Origin: Cardinalis cardinalis
Lineage: Eukaryota; Chordata; Aves; Passeriformes; Cardinalidae
Assembly (NCBI GenBank): GCA_014549065.1
Contig: JACDOX010000017.1
Coordinates: 6,688,808-6,752,807, forward strand
DNA: 64,000 bases
Direction of reading: 5' to 3'
Shown here: piece after piece, positions 29,308 to 50,464 of the stretch
Layout of the letters: each line of letters opens with the position of its first letter
Position numbering within the stretch: the stretch's first letter is position 1
Program-made: the position numbers and the translations under genes
Notes under the pieces: model-generated
Told to the model about the DNA's origin: nothing
What the model saw: the letters and a program-made list of their open reading frames with translations, nothing else
Databases searched by the model: none

Positions 29308-29512
29308 GTAGTAACAAACACTGATTAAATTCTCAGAATGTGAGGTACACTAGCACTGCCCATTCTCCAGATGAAAATTCAAACACTGAGAGATCAAGTA
29401 ACTTGGGCACAAACCAACAGAAAGAGCCTGCAGTCAAGCCAGGAATGAAACCCTGGGCTTGCAGAGGCCCAGACCTGTGCCTTAACCACAAGATCACATT
29501 ACTCTCATGATC
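29308..29512 (-). mobile_element. MIR-family (CORE-SINE) relic, antisense orientation, intronic
   Basis: Read on the + strand it is the reverse complement of MIR in order: CACTGATTAAATTCTCAG, GTGAGGTACACTAGC, CCCATTCTCCAGATGAAAA, GAGATCAAGTAACTTGGGCA, GCCAGGAATGAAACCCTGGG and CTGTGCCTTAACCACAAGAT. Nearly the whole element is present. It is degenerate and makes no protein. It is an ancient insertion in the large ZCCHC24 intron. Confidence 0.8.
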
Positions 29513-30124
29513 CTGCACTCTCCTGCTGGAATTTTCTTACTCTAGTTGTACCTATTCTCATGCAGTGTGTGGGATATGCCATGAACCAGGTCTTGAAGCC
29601 TTAAGGATTTAGTGGGTAGTTGAAAGAGATCCTGTCCCTTTCAGAACAGAAGGAAGGAAGAAGGCTGAGTTCTCCTAGAAACATCCTTTCCCCTGAAACT
29701 TGCCCTTATCATCTCAACAATATTTCCTTTACTTTCCAAGAGTTGTTTTGAAGAGATAAAACCTTTACATGAGCAAAAGCATTTATAACTGAGGCTAAAA
29801 GAAATCCAGCATTATAATAACTCATACACATATGAATGGAACAAAAAAAAAAAAGTGTGCCAGTACAGAGGGTGCACCAACCAACATTAAAAAAATCAGA
29901 CCAAAATAAGCCATTTCCTCAGTGCTAAGTTGCTGAGGCTGCATTTCATATTGCATTGAATTAAAATACTCTGTGCTTTGCCACCTCCTTCTCCTCCCCA
30001 CCTCCCAGCGCAATGCTTTCCCCTAGACACCCTTTGCCTCCTTTGGTCACTGTCAGCTGAGGACAATGACTATGCAGGAAACTGCATACAAACTGCATAT
30101 AGTTCTTAAGTCTTTTTTTATTGA

Positions 30125-30145
30125 TTAAGTAATAAAATTACTTAA
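30125..30145. repeat. Perfect short inverted repeat (9-nt arms, 3-nt loop)
   Basis: Arms TTAAGTAAT (30125-30133) and ATTACTTAA (30137-30145) flank AAA. The overlapping TTACTTAAGTAA just downstream is itself palindromic. The element is A/T-only apart from one G and one C, so chance formation is plausible. Confidence 0.8.
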
Positions 30146-32859
30146 GTAATAATATTTAAGTATCTGTTGTATGCGTTTAAACTTGTGGGCTATAAACTGT
30201 GAGTATGGGAATAACAATATTTTGGGGTGACACAGTCTCATTTAAAAACTAAGCAAGAAATTAATGTTATTTTTAGATATATGAACATCAAAGATACTAA
30301 TTAGAATAAAATTCTTNTTCATTGTAATATCCTTGTTAACGTCATCGCAGTCCTAAAACAACAACACCTCCAATGAAGAAGTGCCTTAACATGAAGCAGT
30401 CGTCTCCCCTGACATNCCAAGACATCAACACACCGTTCCTAAAGAACAAGTCAAAGTAGTGGATTCCCAAGCTGACATTTCTTCTTAAGATCACTGATAC
30501 ATTAAAGTCCCTCCCCAAGTACTTTCAGCAAGTGTAGCACAGCAGATATTTGGCTTGGAGGAAAGCCACAACAGGTCTAGATTTTCAAAAGGATAAAGGC
30601 GCCAAAAGCTGTGGTTTGTCATATAGCAGGATTTTACAGTGGCACTCAAGCAGTAGAGAAACCTCTGTCCTCTCAGCATCTACCGAGCTCTTCAAGACAG
30701 GCGTTTTCTCTACTCCCCTCTGTAAATTGACACCAGTTTTATCAAGCTGCACCCAGTATAAGGTTAAGGTACAGTAGTTCATAAAGAGCAAGTACTAAAT
30801 ATTTTGGAAATTGCCATGTCTGCAATTAAATTTCCAATGTATCGTCCAAACAGTTCAAATAGTGAGGACAATACTTCTTTGCATATAGTTTGAAGAGAGA
30901 AAAGCCTCAGATTCTCAGCTGTAGCACACCAAAAACCAACATAAGCTTTATGGTCACTCCATGAATTGGAAAATTTGCTGATCCAAATGCTCTTGAAAAT
31001 ATGCTTTGACCAAATAGTGGTGTACCCAGTCTAGCCTGGACATTTCTATGTCCATGTCTGGANCCTAGTCCTCCCATGAAGCTTCTCTACCTGGACACTT
31101 AATAAGGACAGAAAAACCATCACAGAATCAACCGGAGATCTGTAGCTTTATCTCATCATCATAATTTAATCCACATCTTTTCTTCAGGTAGAAACTTTGC
31201 ATAAACACATCTCAGAACAGCAATGAAGCAGAAAGCAGCATTCCAGTTGTTGAATTTGGCTCCAAAAGCACCTGCTACTCACTTAGATTTGCAATATAAT
31301 TGCCTTCAATGACATTATCTGCCTTCCCACCTGTTCTGAACAGTCTCATGACCTATGGGGAGGCAAGGAGTCTATCACAACTACTCCACTGCTTTGTAAA
31401 GGACAGATCACAATCCTTAGACCTGTCAGTTTCTCACAAGAGCAGTGCCCCAGCTGTGCCACATTAGCCCTGGGAGAATTGTGAAATCCACATGAAGGCA
31501 TCTGAGGTGAACCAGTTAAACAAGTCCAAAAATACGAGTCTTGACCTCAGCCTGGAAGAGGTGATGCTTGATTATAGCAAGGGTTTGACTCTCCCTTCTC
31601 TAAAACCCTGATTCCAACTACTAAATAAATATGAACATATTAAATATAGTGTGCCACCAGAGGGGGAAGGAGAGGAGGAGAGGATTGCTATTGTATGTTC
31701 TAGGCAACGGATGAAGAGGAACAAAAGAGTCCAAACATCAGGAAACTATTAAAATGAATACATTCCTAGTTTCTTCATAATTAATTCAGCATGACCAATT
31801 TTGTATCAGAGAAGGGAAAGGAAAGATTTCGACCACTTCCTTTTATCTCAAGCTGTTTGGAAGAATATGATCTCGTAATGCTGAAAAGAAGTGCCTCACT
31901 GCATCCCAGCAGGCGAGTGTAATTTTAACTCTTCCACATGCCTAATTTGATATGCAAATCCCTATTTTCTCTAAGTCATACAGTTCTTAAATTACACAGC
32001 AAAGACCCAGGTTTGCTTAGGCACACTCCATCCCCATTTTCTAGCCCCAACCCCTTTTTTACTTTGTACTACATTAAACATTACCTTGAAAACAATTTTA
32101 ACTATATAATTTCCTAACCAAATTTTTTTCAGTTTGCTTGCTTTGTTTCACAATTTAATATTTAGTTCAGATTTTAATGGTTACCTTCACATGCATAAGG
32201 ACTTGTTCTTGAAACTTTAGGTTTTGGGTTTGACAGAGTTATGCAATACTTTCAAAAGAAGATTCACTGGGCAGCTATTTATATGCCCAAGTAATTTCAT
32301 TGTTTTCAAGGTCCTACAGNAACCATATTAAAGCTGTGATTGGCCACAAGCATAGATAGTCCATGTGGGAGCTCTTTTATGGTCATTCAACAAGCAAAGA
32401 GTAGCATGTGCAGGTAAAATAAATCCTGGAAATACAGTCAACCAAGATAATTATTTGCAGCTTTCTTTAACAGAAAATTTGGGTAGGGTTGGCAGAGCTC
32501 TGTGACTCTGAAAATCTACCAAACACATTAAATGTTNGATGCCTGCCTGTTGCCCTGTATATGACACATGATATACTAAATATAGAAGCATACCTGGAAA
32601 ATCATGTGAACATATAGGAAATGCAGAAGTATATCTGAGATTNTTTAGACTTGTGAATGTAAAGGGAGTTTACCCTTCTATTAAGGCTCCACTATAGGGA
32701 CAACAGATTCCTGTGCAATACAGTGTGCATTCAAAAGTTCTTCTATGAAAAGGATTGACTGAAAAAATTCAAGTGTTATTTGCTTGTTTTTTTCATAATA
32801 GCACTTATGTGAGATGAAGGTCAAGGTTCCATTATGCTACACAAGCTACATTACCATAG

Positions 32860-33045
32860 GTAACCCNAAGTGATTTACTCAATGCCACAAGAACTGCAGA
32901 AATGGCAGGAAACAGCAAAAGGACCTTTCCCCACTGCAGATGAAGAGCTGAGGTACAATTTGAACACAGANAAAATCTCTTAAGGATCTATACTCAAGCC
33001 AGGTGCTGGAAGTCCAACACCTGTCCCATCACCACATTACCATTC
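32860..33045 (-). mobile_element. Possible degraded MIR fragment, antisense
   Basis: AAGTGATTTACTCAATGCCA, then GAACTGCAGAAATGGCAGG, and later CCAACACCTGTCCCATCACC resemble the reverse-complement MIR order. About 60-90 bases in the middle do not fit. An alignment to MIR consensi would settle it. Confidence 0.35.
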
Positions 33046-36000
33046 TACCAAATATTTTTGTCTTCTACTGTTTGCTTGCATCAATATGTGGTTTTTAATC
33101 TGGACAGAGGCCTGTGAAAGCAGCATGCTATTCATGAACAGATTTATTTACTCAGACTGGATGGTACCGAGTGTTTACATGTTTCCTATATCTATATTAG
33201 CTGTGGAATGATGAGTAGGACTGGCAAAGAAAATCCATACTATCAACCTCTCAGACCATTCACTGTTGGATAATTGACACATCAGATAATTGCAGAATTG
33301 CCAATTTGCAACTATTCAGCTTCAAACTAACTTAGCATAGTAATGATATCATATCTTTGCTCNTGACAGCATGGCTTGGACTCTGAAAAATCTGTGAAAC
33401 CAGATATTGATTTAAGTGTTGGAATGTTTGCCAAGCCAGATTCTTGGATTTCTAGACTATGATCAACATGTCCATGACAACTATGCCTATTGATTNAATC
33501 ATCATCAGAAACTATGTGTGTTACTAGTAACAAACTGCTAAACCTTTCTCTTGGTTTACCTTTGTGGACACTAGATCAAAATCACAGTTCACATACACAA
33601 CAGTGTTGACAGCACTGGTTTTTCAAAGTAACCAAGAGGTACATACTCAAGCCATATATTGGGTTCTGTCATATAAAAATTTACCTGTAAAATTTCATTG
33701 ACACAGCTTAATCAACATGCTTTTAAATCTTCCCAAAAATAAGGACTTGGGGAGTGAAAATGTTTGTAACAGCAGAAATAGGGTATTTCTTCAAGAAAAA
33801 TTAAAGAAACAATGCTGGTTTGTACTGCACACTGCACAAACTTGCATGTTTTGTTTAACATTCTGCTCCTGGNAAATTGAGTAAAGTACACTTTACTTGA
33901 CTGTAACAGCTTCATTATTTGGGACATCAGTGGCACACGTGTGACAAAAGGTTTCAGATCAGCAACAACCAATGAGCTTCAATTCAACTCAATTAAATTT
34001 TGGTTTCTATGGATGCAGAAGTGGGAAAACCATACAATAGGCCCCCCCCCGTCAGAGGCTGAAGTAGCCCTAAGCCATGCCACAGACAAGTCTAAGAAAA
34101 TCCCANTCCAATAAAACACATACTGGCCTCCTCTTTTAAGCTGCCCAAACAAGCTTAAGTTTTCTTTACTTTTCAGCCATGTCTTGCTCAGATATAATTT
34201 TATCTGTCATAAATCTTTAATCTGAAATATCCAATACAACTAGAAGTTCCATAATTCCTATTGTTCCACAAAACAAATAGAACTTTCTATTTAAATAGTA
34301 ATGCTGTAGTGAAGAGCCTTTCTGACCATTATGCATTTTTTCCCTTAACAGACCTGTATCAAGACTTCTCATCNTATCACTAATACACAGATTAAACTAG
34401 AGACAAAGCCAAAAAAAGCATAGGTTTGGTTTCTGTATCCCCTAGATGTTCTTTCTATATTGCACCTACTAATTAAAGATGTAGTGCCTCTTGGTTTAAA
34501 TCAATACCTCAGAAGTCTTTGGTGTCAGACATCAGCAGTGTCATTCCTAAACACATCACCTATCTGCTTCTGTATTATGTTGACACTCAAGATTTAGATG
34601 AGCACAAAANTGAGGCAGGACAAAGGAAAAAAAAAAAGTTGACCAATCCAAAGATTCCCTTTTATGTGCCATTTCAGCATAAGTGTGCAAGTGTGTCCTC
34701 ATTCTTTACCCAGTGTGCACAGAGTTGAGACAGGTGAGAGCACTTCTGTGAATTTCCCAACACTCTGCAACTTGCTGCAGCCTCAGGACTAGAATGCCAC
34801 AACACCCTGTACACTGAATCAGTCCTTATACTTTTCTTGTCATTTTCTAATTGAACCTTTTGGGGATGCATTATGGTATCGTTTAATAAAGGTATGATAG
34901 GCACATACAGCAGTACACAATAGCAGTAATAGGGCATTTTTAATGCCATCTCCCAATTGTGCTGACTTTGAGTTCAGTGTTGGAGCGTTCACATTTCAAA
35001 ATACAGCTCTGACCCTCCCACTCCCACAAACCACTCAGGAGCCAGTCAGTGCACCAAGCTGTTGTTTGCTGTTTCCCTTTTCTCTTCATTTGATGAAGCA
35101 TGCTTACAAGCAGACCCTCAGAATTCTCCTATGAAGGGGATCAACCTACCAATGTTAGGCTGATTTCATCTTTTCCTGTGCTGTACAGAGCCCTTTTGGC
35201 TGTGTAAAACAAACTTGGGGGGAGATGAGGGGAAGAAAAGCACTAAATTGTGTCTCTGCATTTTGCTTTGAGGAAACTCACCCTCATGTTGTTTACAATG
35301 AATCTAGTTTTAAGCAGGGCATGTTTGGGGAGGGGGGCATGTTTTGTTTTTGCTGACTCTGCAAACTGATACTTTGAGGGAANTGTTTAGGGAAAGCAGA
35401 GAGTCCTTTATTATGTACGTCATTGCCAAGTGATTTGGCAGATACCTCATGAGATGCACTCTCTGATAGGTTGACAGAGAGCTGGACTGGCCAGTTACCA
35501 GCAGAAAAGCTCAACTTCAACACTTTTAAAATCTTATGAGGGCCAATTTGTGGTTTTGGCTCAAGAAAGAAAGATGAAGAAAAATAGAGACAGCTGGGTG
35601 TCAGTGAGGGATGGAACATTGAGGTAATTTTTGTTACTGTGCCACACAAAATTCACTGGCTTTGTACATTGGTTATTTCCAGCCAAGGCAAACACACACA
35701 GTGACTAGGTACACCTGCAAAGGTGATGGCAGTTGTGTCAGTGCTTGTCCAAAGTCAAAACATCACAAAACTCCCTAATACCTAGATCTTGACATTGAGA
35801 CATACTTCAAGCAATGGCTAGTTTCTGGTCCTCATAGCAAAACCTGTTTGGTTTTGATCCTCCCCAAAGGCCCACCTGTCCAGGATGCAGTAAATCCTTG
35901 AAACATCCGAGTGCAGACACACCAAGTTTTTGCAGCCAAGGACAGAAACCAGGGCAACGATTTATCTGGGCCTACAGGCAATGGGACAGTGTATTTTAAT

Positions 36001-36500
36001 GTGGCAACAACAAAATATTGTACCATTATTGTACCATGAATNTGAGCATAACTTTGCCAGATTAACTTTGCACATAAATAAATAAATCCCTATCTGCAAA
36101 CAGAGTAAGAAGAGAATGCTCAGTACAGGAATTGAANGACCTAAACACCAACCAAAGCCCATTATTAACCACCATTCAAATGGAGCTGGGGTGGAGAGAG
36201 AATAGGAGGCTAATGGTTTAAACAAGGTAAATCCCACATTCTGTAAAGTAAGGATTTCTAGGTTAATACCAAATGACAAAATGTGTCTTCATGCTCTCTT
36301 TTGGCATTTAGTTAAGGAAAAACCTCTGGTGAAAATAGTTCTTGCCNTCCAGCTGAATGAGCACTGAGACACCTCAGTTGCAGTGACCGGGTGCTCGAGC
36401 ACCCTGTGGGCAGGGCTGGCTGCTTCTGTGCCAAGGAGCAGGCTGTTTCTTGGAAATGTTTATGCAATTCAGCTGTGCTCCTGCTGGAGCCAGACACTTT

Positions 36501-36585
36501 AAATTAAAAAAAACCAAAAAACAACAACAACAACAACACAACCAAATCCAACAGCTACAAAAAAACCCCCAACAAACAAACCAGA
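36501..36585. repeat. A-rich / (AAC)n simple repeat
   Basis: A short perfect AAC microsatellite (about 36519-36538) sits in an A/C-rich tract that continues as ACAAAAAAACCCCCAACAAA. It could be a decayed A-rich tail of an old retroelement, but no element body is recognisable beside it. Confidence 0.8.
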
Positions 36586-37310
36586 ATACCCAGACTCAGA
36601 TCTCCCAGGCCATTAGTTTATCTCACTCAGATTTTACCTTTTACCAAATACTGTCAAATACCTGTTTTGTTTGGTTCTGCAGGGTGGAGGGAGTTGGAGG
36701 GTTGCCTTCACTGCTGTCAGTGATTCCTAATGATGTTTCCCACTAGAGAAAATGAGCTTGCTTGTTTCTAAGTCTAAATTCCCTGTGGGGCACAGCTTGG
36801 GAAACTGAAGATATGGGAAGGAAAATAATATCTATTAGGGCAACATGTAAACATCCATAAAGCAGAATGGCAAAACACCTACAGAGAATGTTGTAACTTT
36901 GCCAACAAACTAATTAGAGTCACTGACTGAGGAGGGAGCTGTGACAGTCAAAAAGTTAAAATAAAAACAAATCAAAAGTTTAGTCTAGCAATTATAACAG
37001 GAAATAACCAACCGAGTCAGGCCTCCTACATTCTTTTCCTGGTTCTGCTTCCGATTTACCAAGAAAGTTGGAGAAGGCAGATTTTATAAGTAGGTTTTAA
37101 TCTGGAAAGCCTCCATTTCTGATGCCTAGCTGTACACACAGAGGACTCCACAGATCAGTATCTTCAGTGCTCCCTGTGCATTTGTGAGGGCAGAGCGTTT
37201 CAGGGCATTGGTGTCTCTGAAGTCACAAATGTGACCTGGACAAACCCACAGTCACTGGCCCGCCCAAGTGGCCGTCTCCAAAAGTTTCCCATCTGGGAAT
37301 TGTGGCTGGC

Positions 37311-37410
37311 ACAGCATATTGCTGTGGGAGTCTGATGTTTAACTGCTCTTCATGACTGACATAACATATTGCTGTGGGAGTGTTATGTTCAAATACTCTT
37401 TGTAAACATT
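37311..37410. repeat. 50-bp tandem duplication, two diverged copies
   Basis: The copies are 37311-37360 and 37361-37410. Both contain CATATTGCTGTGGGAGT, then T-x-T-x-ATGTT, and end near ACTCTT or GCTCTT. About 40 bases align, with eight to nine differences that I can count. The last 10 bases are unrelated. The duplication is intronic and old enough to have diverged. Confidence 0.85.
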
Positions 37411-38012
37411 TACAAGACTTCCAAGATGTACTCTGTCTCCAAAGTCAGTACTATTTCTTTTGGAAATAATGAACCCTGTGAACTGCACATTTTCTGAAAG
37501 GACCGCTGCTTGGTAGGGGTACTGAGCTACGTTTTCACGTCTGGCTGCTGGACAAGTTTACATAGAGGGTGACTTAATCAGAGAATCAAAAATTTGTCTT
37601 CCATTCAATAACACCCCCCCAACAGAAACTGCAAATAAAACAATCTGTGATGCCTCAGGAGAAGAGGGCAGGTCTCTAAAACACAGGAGCTCTCTGGACA
37701 CAGGGTTTCTGTTCAATTCCATAAGAATTTCTAAATGCAGAGAGCATGTGGCTTCTTCTTAGACTGAGTTGTGCTATGAGCTCCTCAGAGGCAGAACCAA
37801 ATTAAGTATCCAGAATAAGAATGTCTCCATAAATTGACATTTTCTTGCAATACATTCAGTTGCAATCTCTCATCCTTATCAAGGGACACCATGGGTTGGA
37901 AAGCTACACCCTGAGTGCCTGCCAGGACTCACTTAGTTGTCGAAGTCTGAATGTTTCTCACTATATCAATGCAATTTTTTTTTCTTCTGTGCAATACTAC
38001 TGTATAGCACAG

Positions 38013-38040
38013 TAAATATGTGTCTGTAAATATGTGTCTC
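38013..38040. repeat. 14-bp tandem duplication
   Basis: TAAATATGTGTCTG at 38013-38026 is repeated as TAAATATGTGTCTC at 38027-38040, with one difference. It is a short local duplication in the intron with no evident function. Confidence 0.9.
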
Positions 38041-39587
38041 CTGGTCAGCTTTATCTTTGTTGTCAGCCAGAATATTTACAGTGGCTTGTCAGAAGCAAAT
38101 TACTATAGAAGTTTGCCTGTTTGTAATNGAGGTTGCTACTGATCCGATCTTCTAAAGAATATTGCTGTGCTGAGGAATAAACATAAAAACCAGAGAATGT
38201 TGTTTACTGACACTACAGGAAGAAAAAAAGGCTGGAGTAGGTTTGGTGTCCCCTGCCCTTCCNCCCACAGCATGCCAGGGAGAGCGCACTCCATGTTCCT
38301 TCCCCTTCTTGCTCCCACATGCGACCCAGGAGGTAACACAGTGTTCACCATCTCCATCAGCCACTGGAGCCTGAGTCTCAGAGCTCCTGCCAAGCTCAGG
38401 TCTTCTGCCAACCACCTGCTTGTGCAACCCGTGTTTTCTCATAGAAAGCAATTTGGACCTACGTACTGAGGAATCGTACAAACTCCCAAAACAAAAACAA
38501 ATGCCTTCCCAGCATGATGGCTCATTCCACTTTTGTAAACTATATCTGGAAGCCTTAAAAAAGAAAAGCTGCTTAGACCTGANGTGTAAGCAAGTGACAA
38601 AGAACCCTTTGATAGGTGATCATTGTACACTGCCATTATACAGGCAAAGTATCTCCCTCTAGGCAGCAACAAACTAAACACAGGGACATGGGCAGTATTT
38701 TGACACCTGCTAGGGACTCTGGGAAATCAGCCTCATCTTTACAGCTATCCTAGCACAGCTGGATGCAACACCCTCATCTTCACATCCCTCACCNTATTTT
38801 GTTAAGTACAACACACAGTTTTAGTGAGTGAATGCATGTACAAAAAATAAACCTGGTATTTGTGCACGGTCATTGTCAACTCTACTGGCTTCCCTAGATA
38901 AAAAGGCTTTCTTTCAGAGACATTTAACATTCAGACATCACAACACACCATTTGAGAATCCTTTCCTGTTTCTTTCAAAAGGCAGAAATAGTGAAACCAT
39001 TTACCAAGAGCCAGAAACCAGATAAAGTTAATAAAAGTNATTATTTCCACTAGTCAGAATTGTNTTTCCTTCATACTCAATCCCAGTTTGTGCACTTCCA
39101 TATCATAACATACAGGCTGCAAAAAAGCAGAACTATTAAAAACCTTCTTAACTATTTTTAGTGTAAAATAGACTAGATTTCTAAACTGGAATTTCTAGTA
39201 AAAAAGTGGTCCTTTAGTACTAATGAGCTACTCCTCCTGATGATATATATATTGGTAGTGATAGATACTCAATAGAGATAATTATATAATAATGAAACTA
39301 ATATTAAAACTATTTATTCAAAAAGTGAAAGGATATATTTCTAAACACTCAGAGTCACTAAAAAGTATTATGTTTTCATGAAATTTTGAATACTTCTTAC
39401 AGAAACCACTCTCAGAACTGTTAAACTCCAGCTTCAACATATGAACTCTTCATTAAAGTGACATGTCCTTCATACTTGCCTCCAGTATTGTCTGCCCAAA
39501 GTTTCCTAATTAAAAAAATCTTTATTTTTCTACTACACATACCCACCCATTTTCAGTCATTCATTGCTACTTCCCTTTGTTTTGTAG

Positions 39588-48304
<8,717 letters not shown>

Positions 48305-48418
48305 AGACCCCTGGAAAAGCCGGACGGCCTGGATGTGTCAGACCAGAGCAAAGAGCACCCTCAGCATCTGTGTGAGAAGTGCAAAGTCTTGGGCTACTAC
48401 TGCCGCCGTGTGCAATAA
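48305..48418 (+). CDS. ZCCHC24: ZCCHC24 last coding exon and stop codon
   Basis: This exon has 37 codons plus TAA (stop at 48416-48418). It begins R-P-L-E-K-P-D-G-L-D directly after the acceptor TCTGCAG, in phase 0 with the preceding exon. It carries the third zinc pair C-E-K-C (exon residues 23-26) and a final cysteine at residue 33 (G-Y-Y-C-R-R-V-Q, the C-terminus). This matches the remembered ZCCHC24 C-terminus. Joined to the previous exon it gives the last 92 residues of a protein that is about 240 residues long in mammals. Reading frame, splice sites and stop are intact, so the gene appears functional at this end. The long downstream A/U-rich sequence fits a single terminal exon carrying the stop and the whole 3' UTR. 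Confidence 0.96.
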   Translation, partial: RPLEKPDGLDVSDQSKEHPQHLCEKCKVLGYYCRRVQ

Positions 48419-50154
48419 ACCTTCAGCGTGGCCTCTTCCCATCCCCATCATCCTGAGAGATTCTCTGGCAGCATGCCATCAACAGCAGCACAACAGATCA
48501 AGATAAAAGCTAAATAATTGCCAATATTGCCTACCTAATAATATGCCTTACCATTAATAGAATGTAACATTTCTCCTGTGCATGTGCATGCATGCAATAG
48601 GTATTTACAGGACTATGATTTGTATACATATATATGTAAATTTATATATGTACACACATAAGGTGTTACTGATGATGTTCACAACAGAACTACAGTTACA
48701 GGTTCTGCTGATTGTTTACACAGACCCTATATCACAGCCAGGTGAAATGAAGTGCTTTTCAAAAGGCAAGGAATAATATTCACAAGGAATATTTGTTACA
48801 TGTATGGCTTTTGCAGAGGTTCAGTAACTGTGGGGCCACTAATTGTAAGCACTCACCCACAACACCAACACTGTTCTTACTATATGACAAGACAAANGAA
48901 GATGAAACAAGCCACAGTATAAAAGGGGAATTACTGCTTTCCCAGTTTTAGAAAGTCTTAAGAGGTTTGTGCTGCTGATTTCTTGGACTTTTTTCTATTT
49001 GTTACCATATCTTGGGCAGGGCTTAGGCAAAATAATTTTTGCAGGACATGGAAAAAAAAGTGACTAATTGTTTGAGGGGTGTGGGTTAGGTAGGAAGGGA
49101 ATGCCATAAGATTCCCAGAGGTTTTTGGAGGAGACAAAATTGGCTTGCTTATGCAACTACCAGATCCTTCTCTTGTCATATAATCCCACTGACATGGCCC
49201 CTTCTAGTGCATGACGTGTTCATTAGGCTACAAGCAACTAAATTTACTATGAATAAGGGGATAAGAATACTTAAAACTGACCCAAATACCCTTAACTAAA
49301 AGATTAGCCAAACTTACTATTTATAGTAGTTTAAAAGCCACTTTCTGGAAATATTTTTNTGTCCTGTTTTCACTACAGAAATTTGTTATAATATGAAACA
49401 TGTTAGCCATAGGGGTGTTTTAAGGCACGGAGAACACTCTATATAACCCTCTTTCTTTATGTCTTCCTGAAGAAGGCCTACATACCTGGGGAGAAATTTA
49501 GGAATTATATTTCATTGTCCCATTTCAGGTAGAACTTTGCACAGGGACAGTCTGCTGCAAAGAATATCTCGTCAGGGATAGGCAAATATAAACTGAAAGT
49601 ACCTCGAGACAGTATCCCGATTGTATGTCTACAATAGTGAGAGTACATTGGCAAAAGGACACAGCAAGCAATTAATTCGTAGCATTCACTAAAAAAATAG
49701 AGGAATAATGTGTGAGGTTGGGGCGGGGTTACATCAGCAATTTACATTTTTATGAAGTTTCCTTTAGGGAGATTGATTTGTGTGAATGATACTTAGAGAA
49801 AACACTTTAAATCCTAAATAACTTGATGTGAACTAAACGCGTTCTGAGGACTAGCTCTGTAATGCAGACATTGGGGGTTTATGCCAAGTGATAGCAGGAT
49901 GTTACCAGTATGTCAAGACAAGCTCTTATAAAGAAAGTAGAGAACTTATCNTGAGTATTCACCTAGGGAACATGAAGCTCCTGACAAAAAAATCTGCTGC
50001 AGGGTCCAGCTCATGCCATTTCCCTGCTTTGCTATAAGCATGGCAAAATTGCTTTTGCTTGTTTGGTGGGAGTGGCAGGTACATATTATCTTGAAAACTC
50101 CATTATTTATGGGCAGCTCAAGTGACCCAGCCTGCTGCTCACAGCAATGGATGA

Positions 50155-50375
50155 GCATCCTGACTCCTGGCTTCTGACCACAGCTCTCCCATAGCTCCCN
50201 GATTTTGGACAAGTCACAAAATCCTTCTGGATCTCAGTTTCCCCAGCTGCAAAAAGGGGGTAATAATACTTTAGCATACCTACCTCACAGGAGAGTTGTG
50301 AGGTTTACTTTATCTCTTAAGTGTTTTGGCATCACTGGATGAAAAGTGCTATGTAATGCTAAAATAGGATTAACT
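50155..50375 (+). mobile_element. MIR-family (CORE-SINE) relic, sense orientation, in the ZCCHC24 3' UTR
   Basis: Sequence order follows the MIR consensus: a tRNA-derived half (GACTCCTGGCTTCTGACCAC), then GGACAAGTCAC, CTCAGTTTCCCCAGCTG, GGGGGTAATAATACTT, CCTACCTCACAGG, GTTGTGAGG and a 3' end resembling GGATGAAAAGTGCTAT. This is recognition from memory of the ancient amniote MIR family and not an alignment. Divergence is high, as expected for an old insertion. It lies about 1.7-2.0 kb after the stop, just before the AATAAA at 50459. Confidence 0.8.
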
Positions 50376-50458
50376 AAATTAATCACTTGGAAACTACTTT
50401 TGCCCAGTTAGCAACTCCAACTAAAATAGCTGAAAATAATATTAATGAAAGTAACACT

Positions 50459-50464
50459 AATAAA
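50459..50464 (+). promoter_or_regulatory. ZCCHC24: Candidate proximal poly(A) signal of ZCCHC24
   Basis: A canonical AATAAA (CACTAATAAACAG) lies about 2.04 kb after the stop. A modest G/T-containing stretch (GAAGATGTGCAGTTTT) follows about 20 nt later. Use of this site would give a 2-kb UTR that excludes the CpG island and the miR-200-type matches. Hexamers also arise by chance in A/T-rich DNA, so this is only a candidate. Confidence 0.35.

Larger units (their letters stand above)
1..39587 (+). other. ZCCHC24: ZCCHC24 large intron (3' portion; left end outside window)
   Basis: This is inferred to be the downstream part of the intron that ends at the acceptor of the penultimate ZCCHC24 exon. 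The acceptor is a T-rich tract ending TTTTGTAG at 39580-39587. Known ZCCHC24 proteins have an N-terminal region and a CCHC zinc knuckle encoded upstream. I looked for a knuckle-type C-x2-C-x4-H-x4-C exon followed by a donor and found none, so those exons should lie left of position 1. No frame in this stretch reads as a recognisable protein. The contents I can support are a CpG island near 25.15-25.47 kb, MIR-type SINE relics, tandem duplications and low-complexity tracts, each listed separately. The rest is unremarkable A+T-rich intron DNA. An independent non-coding transcript inside it cannot be excluded. Confidence 0.75.

Noticed and set aside
1..39587. The upstream ZCCHC24 zinc-knuckle exon
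   Set aside because: Several CCACAGGT and CCCAGGT donor-like sites (for example near 6158, 7072 and 15162) were inspected, and none is preceded by a C-x2-C-x4-H-x4-C coding sequence. The exon is taken to lie outside the window.
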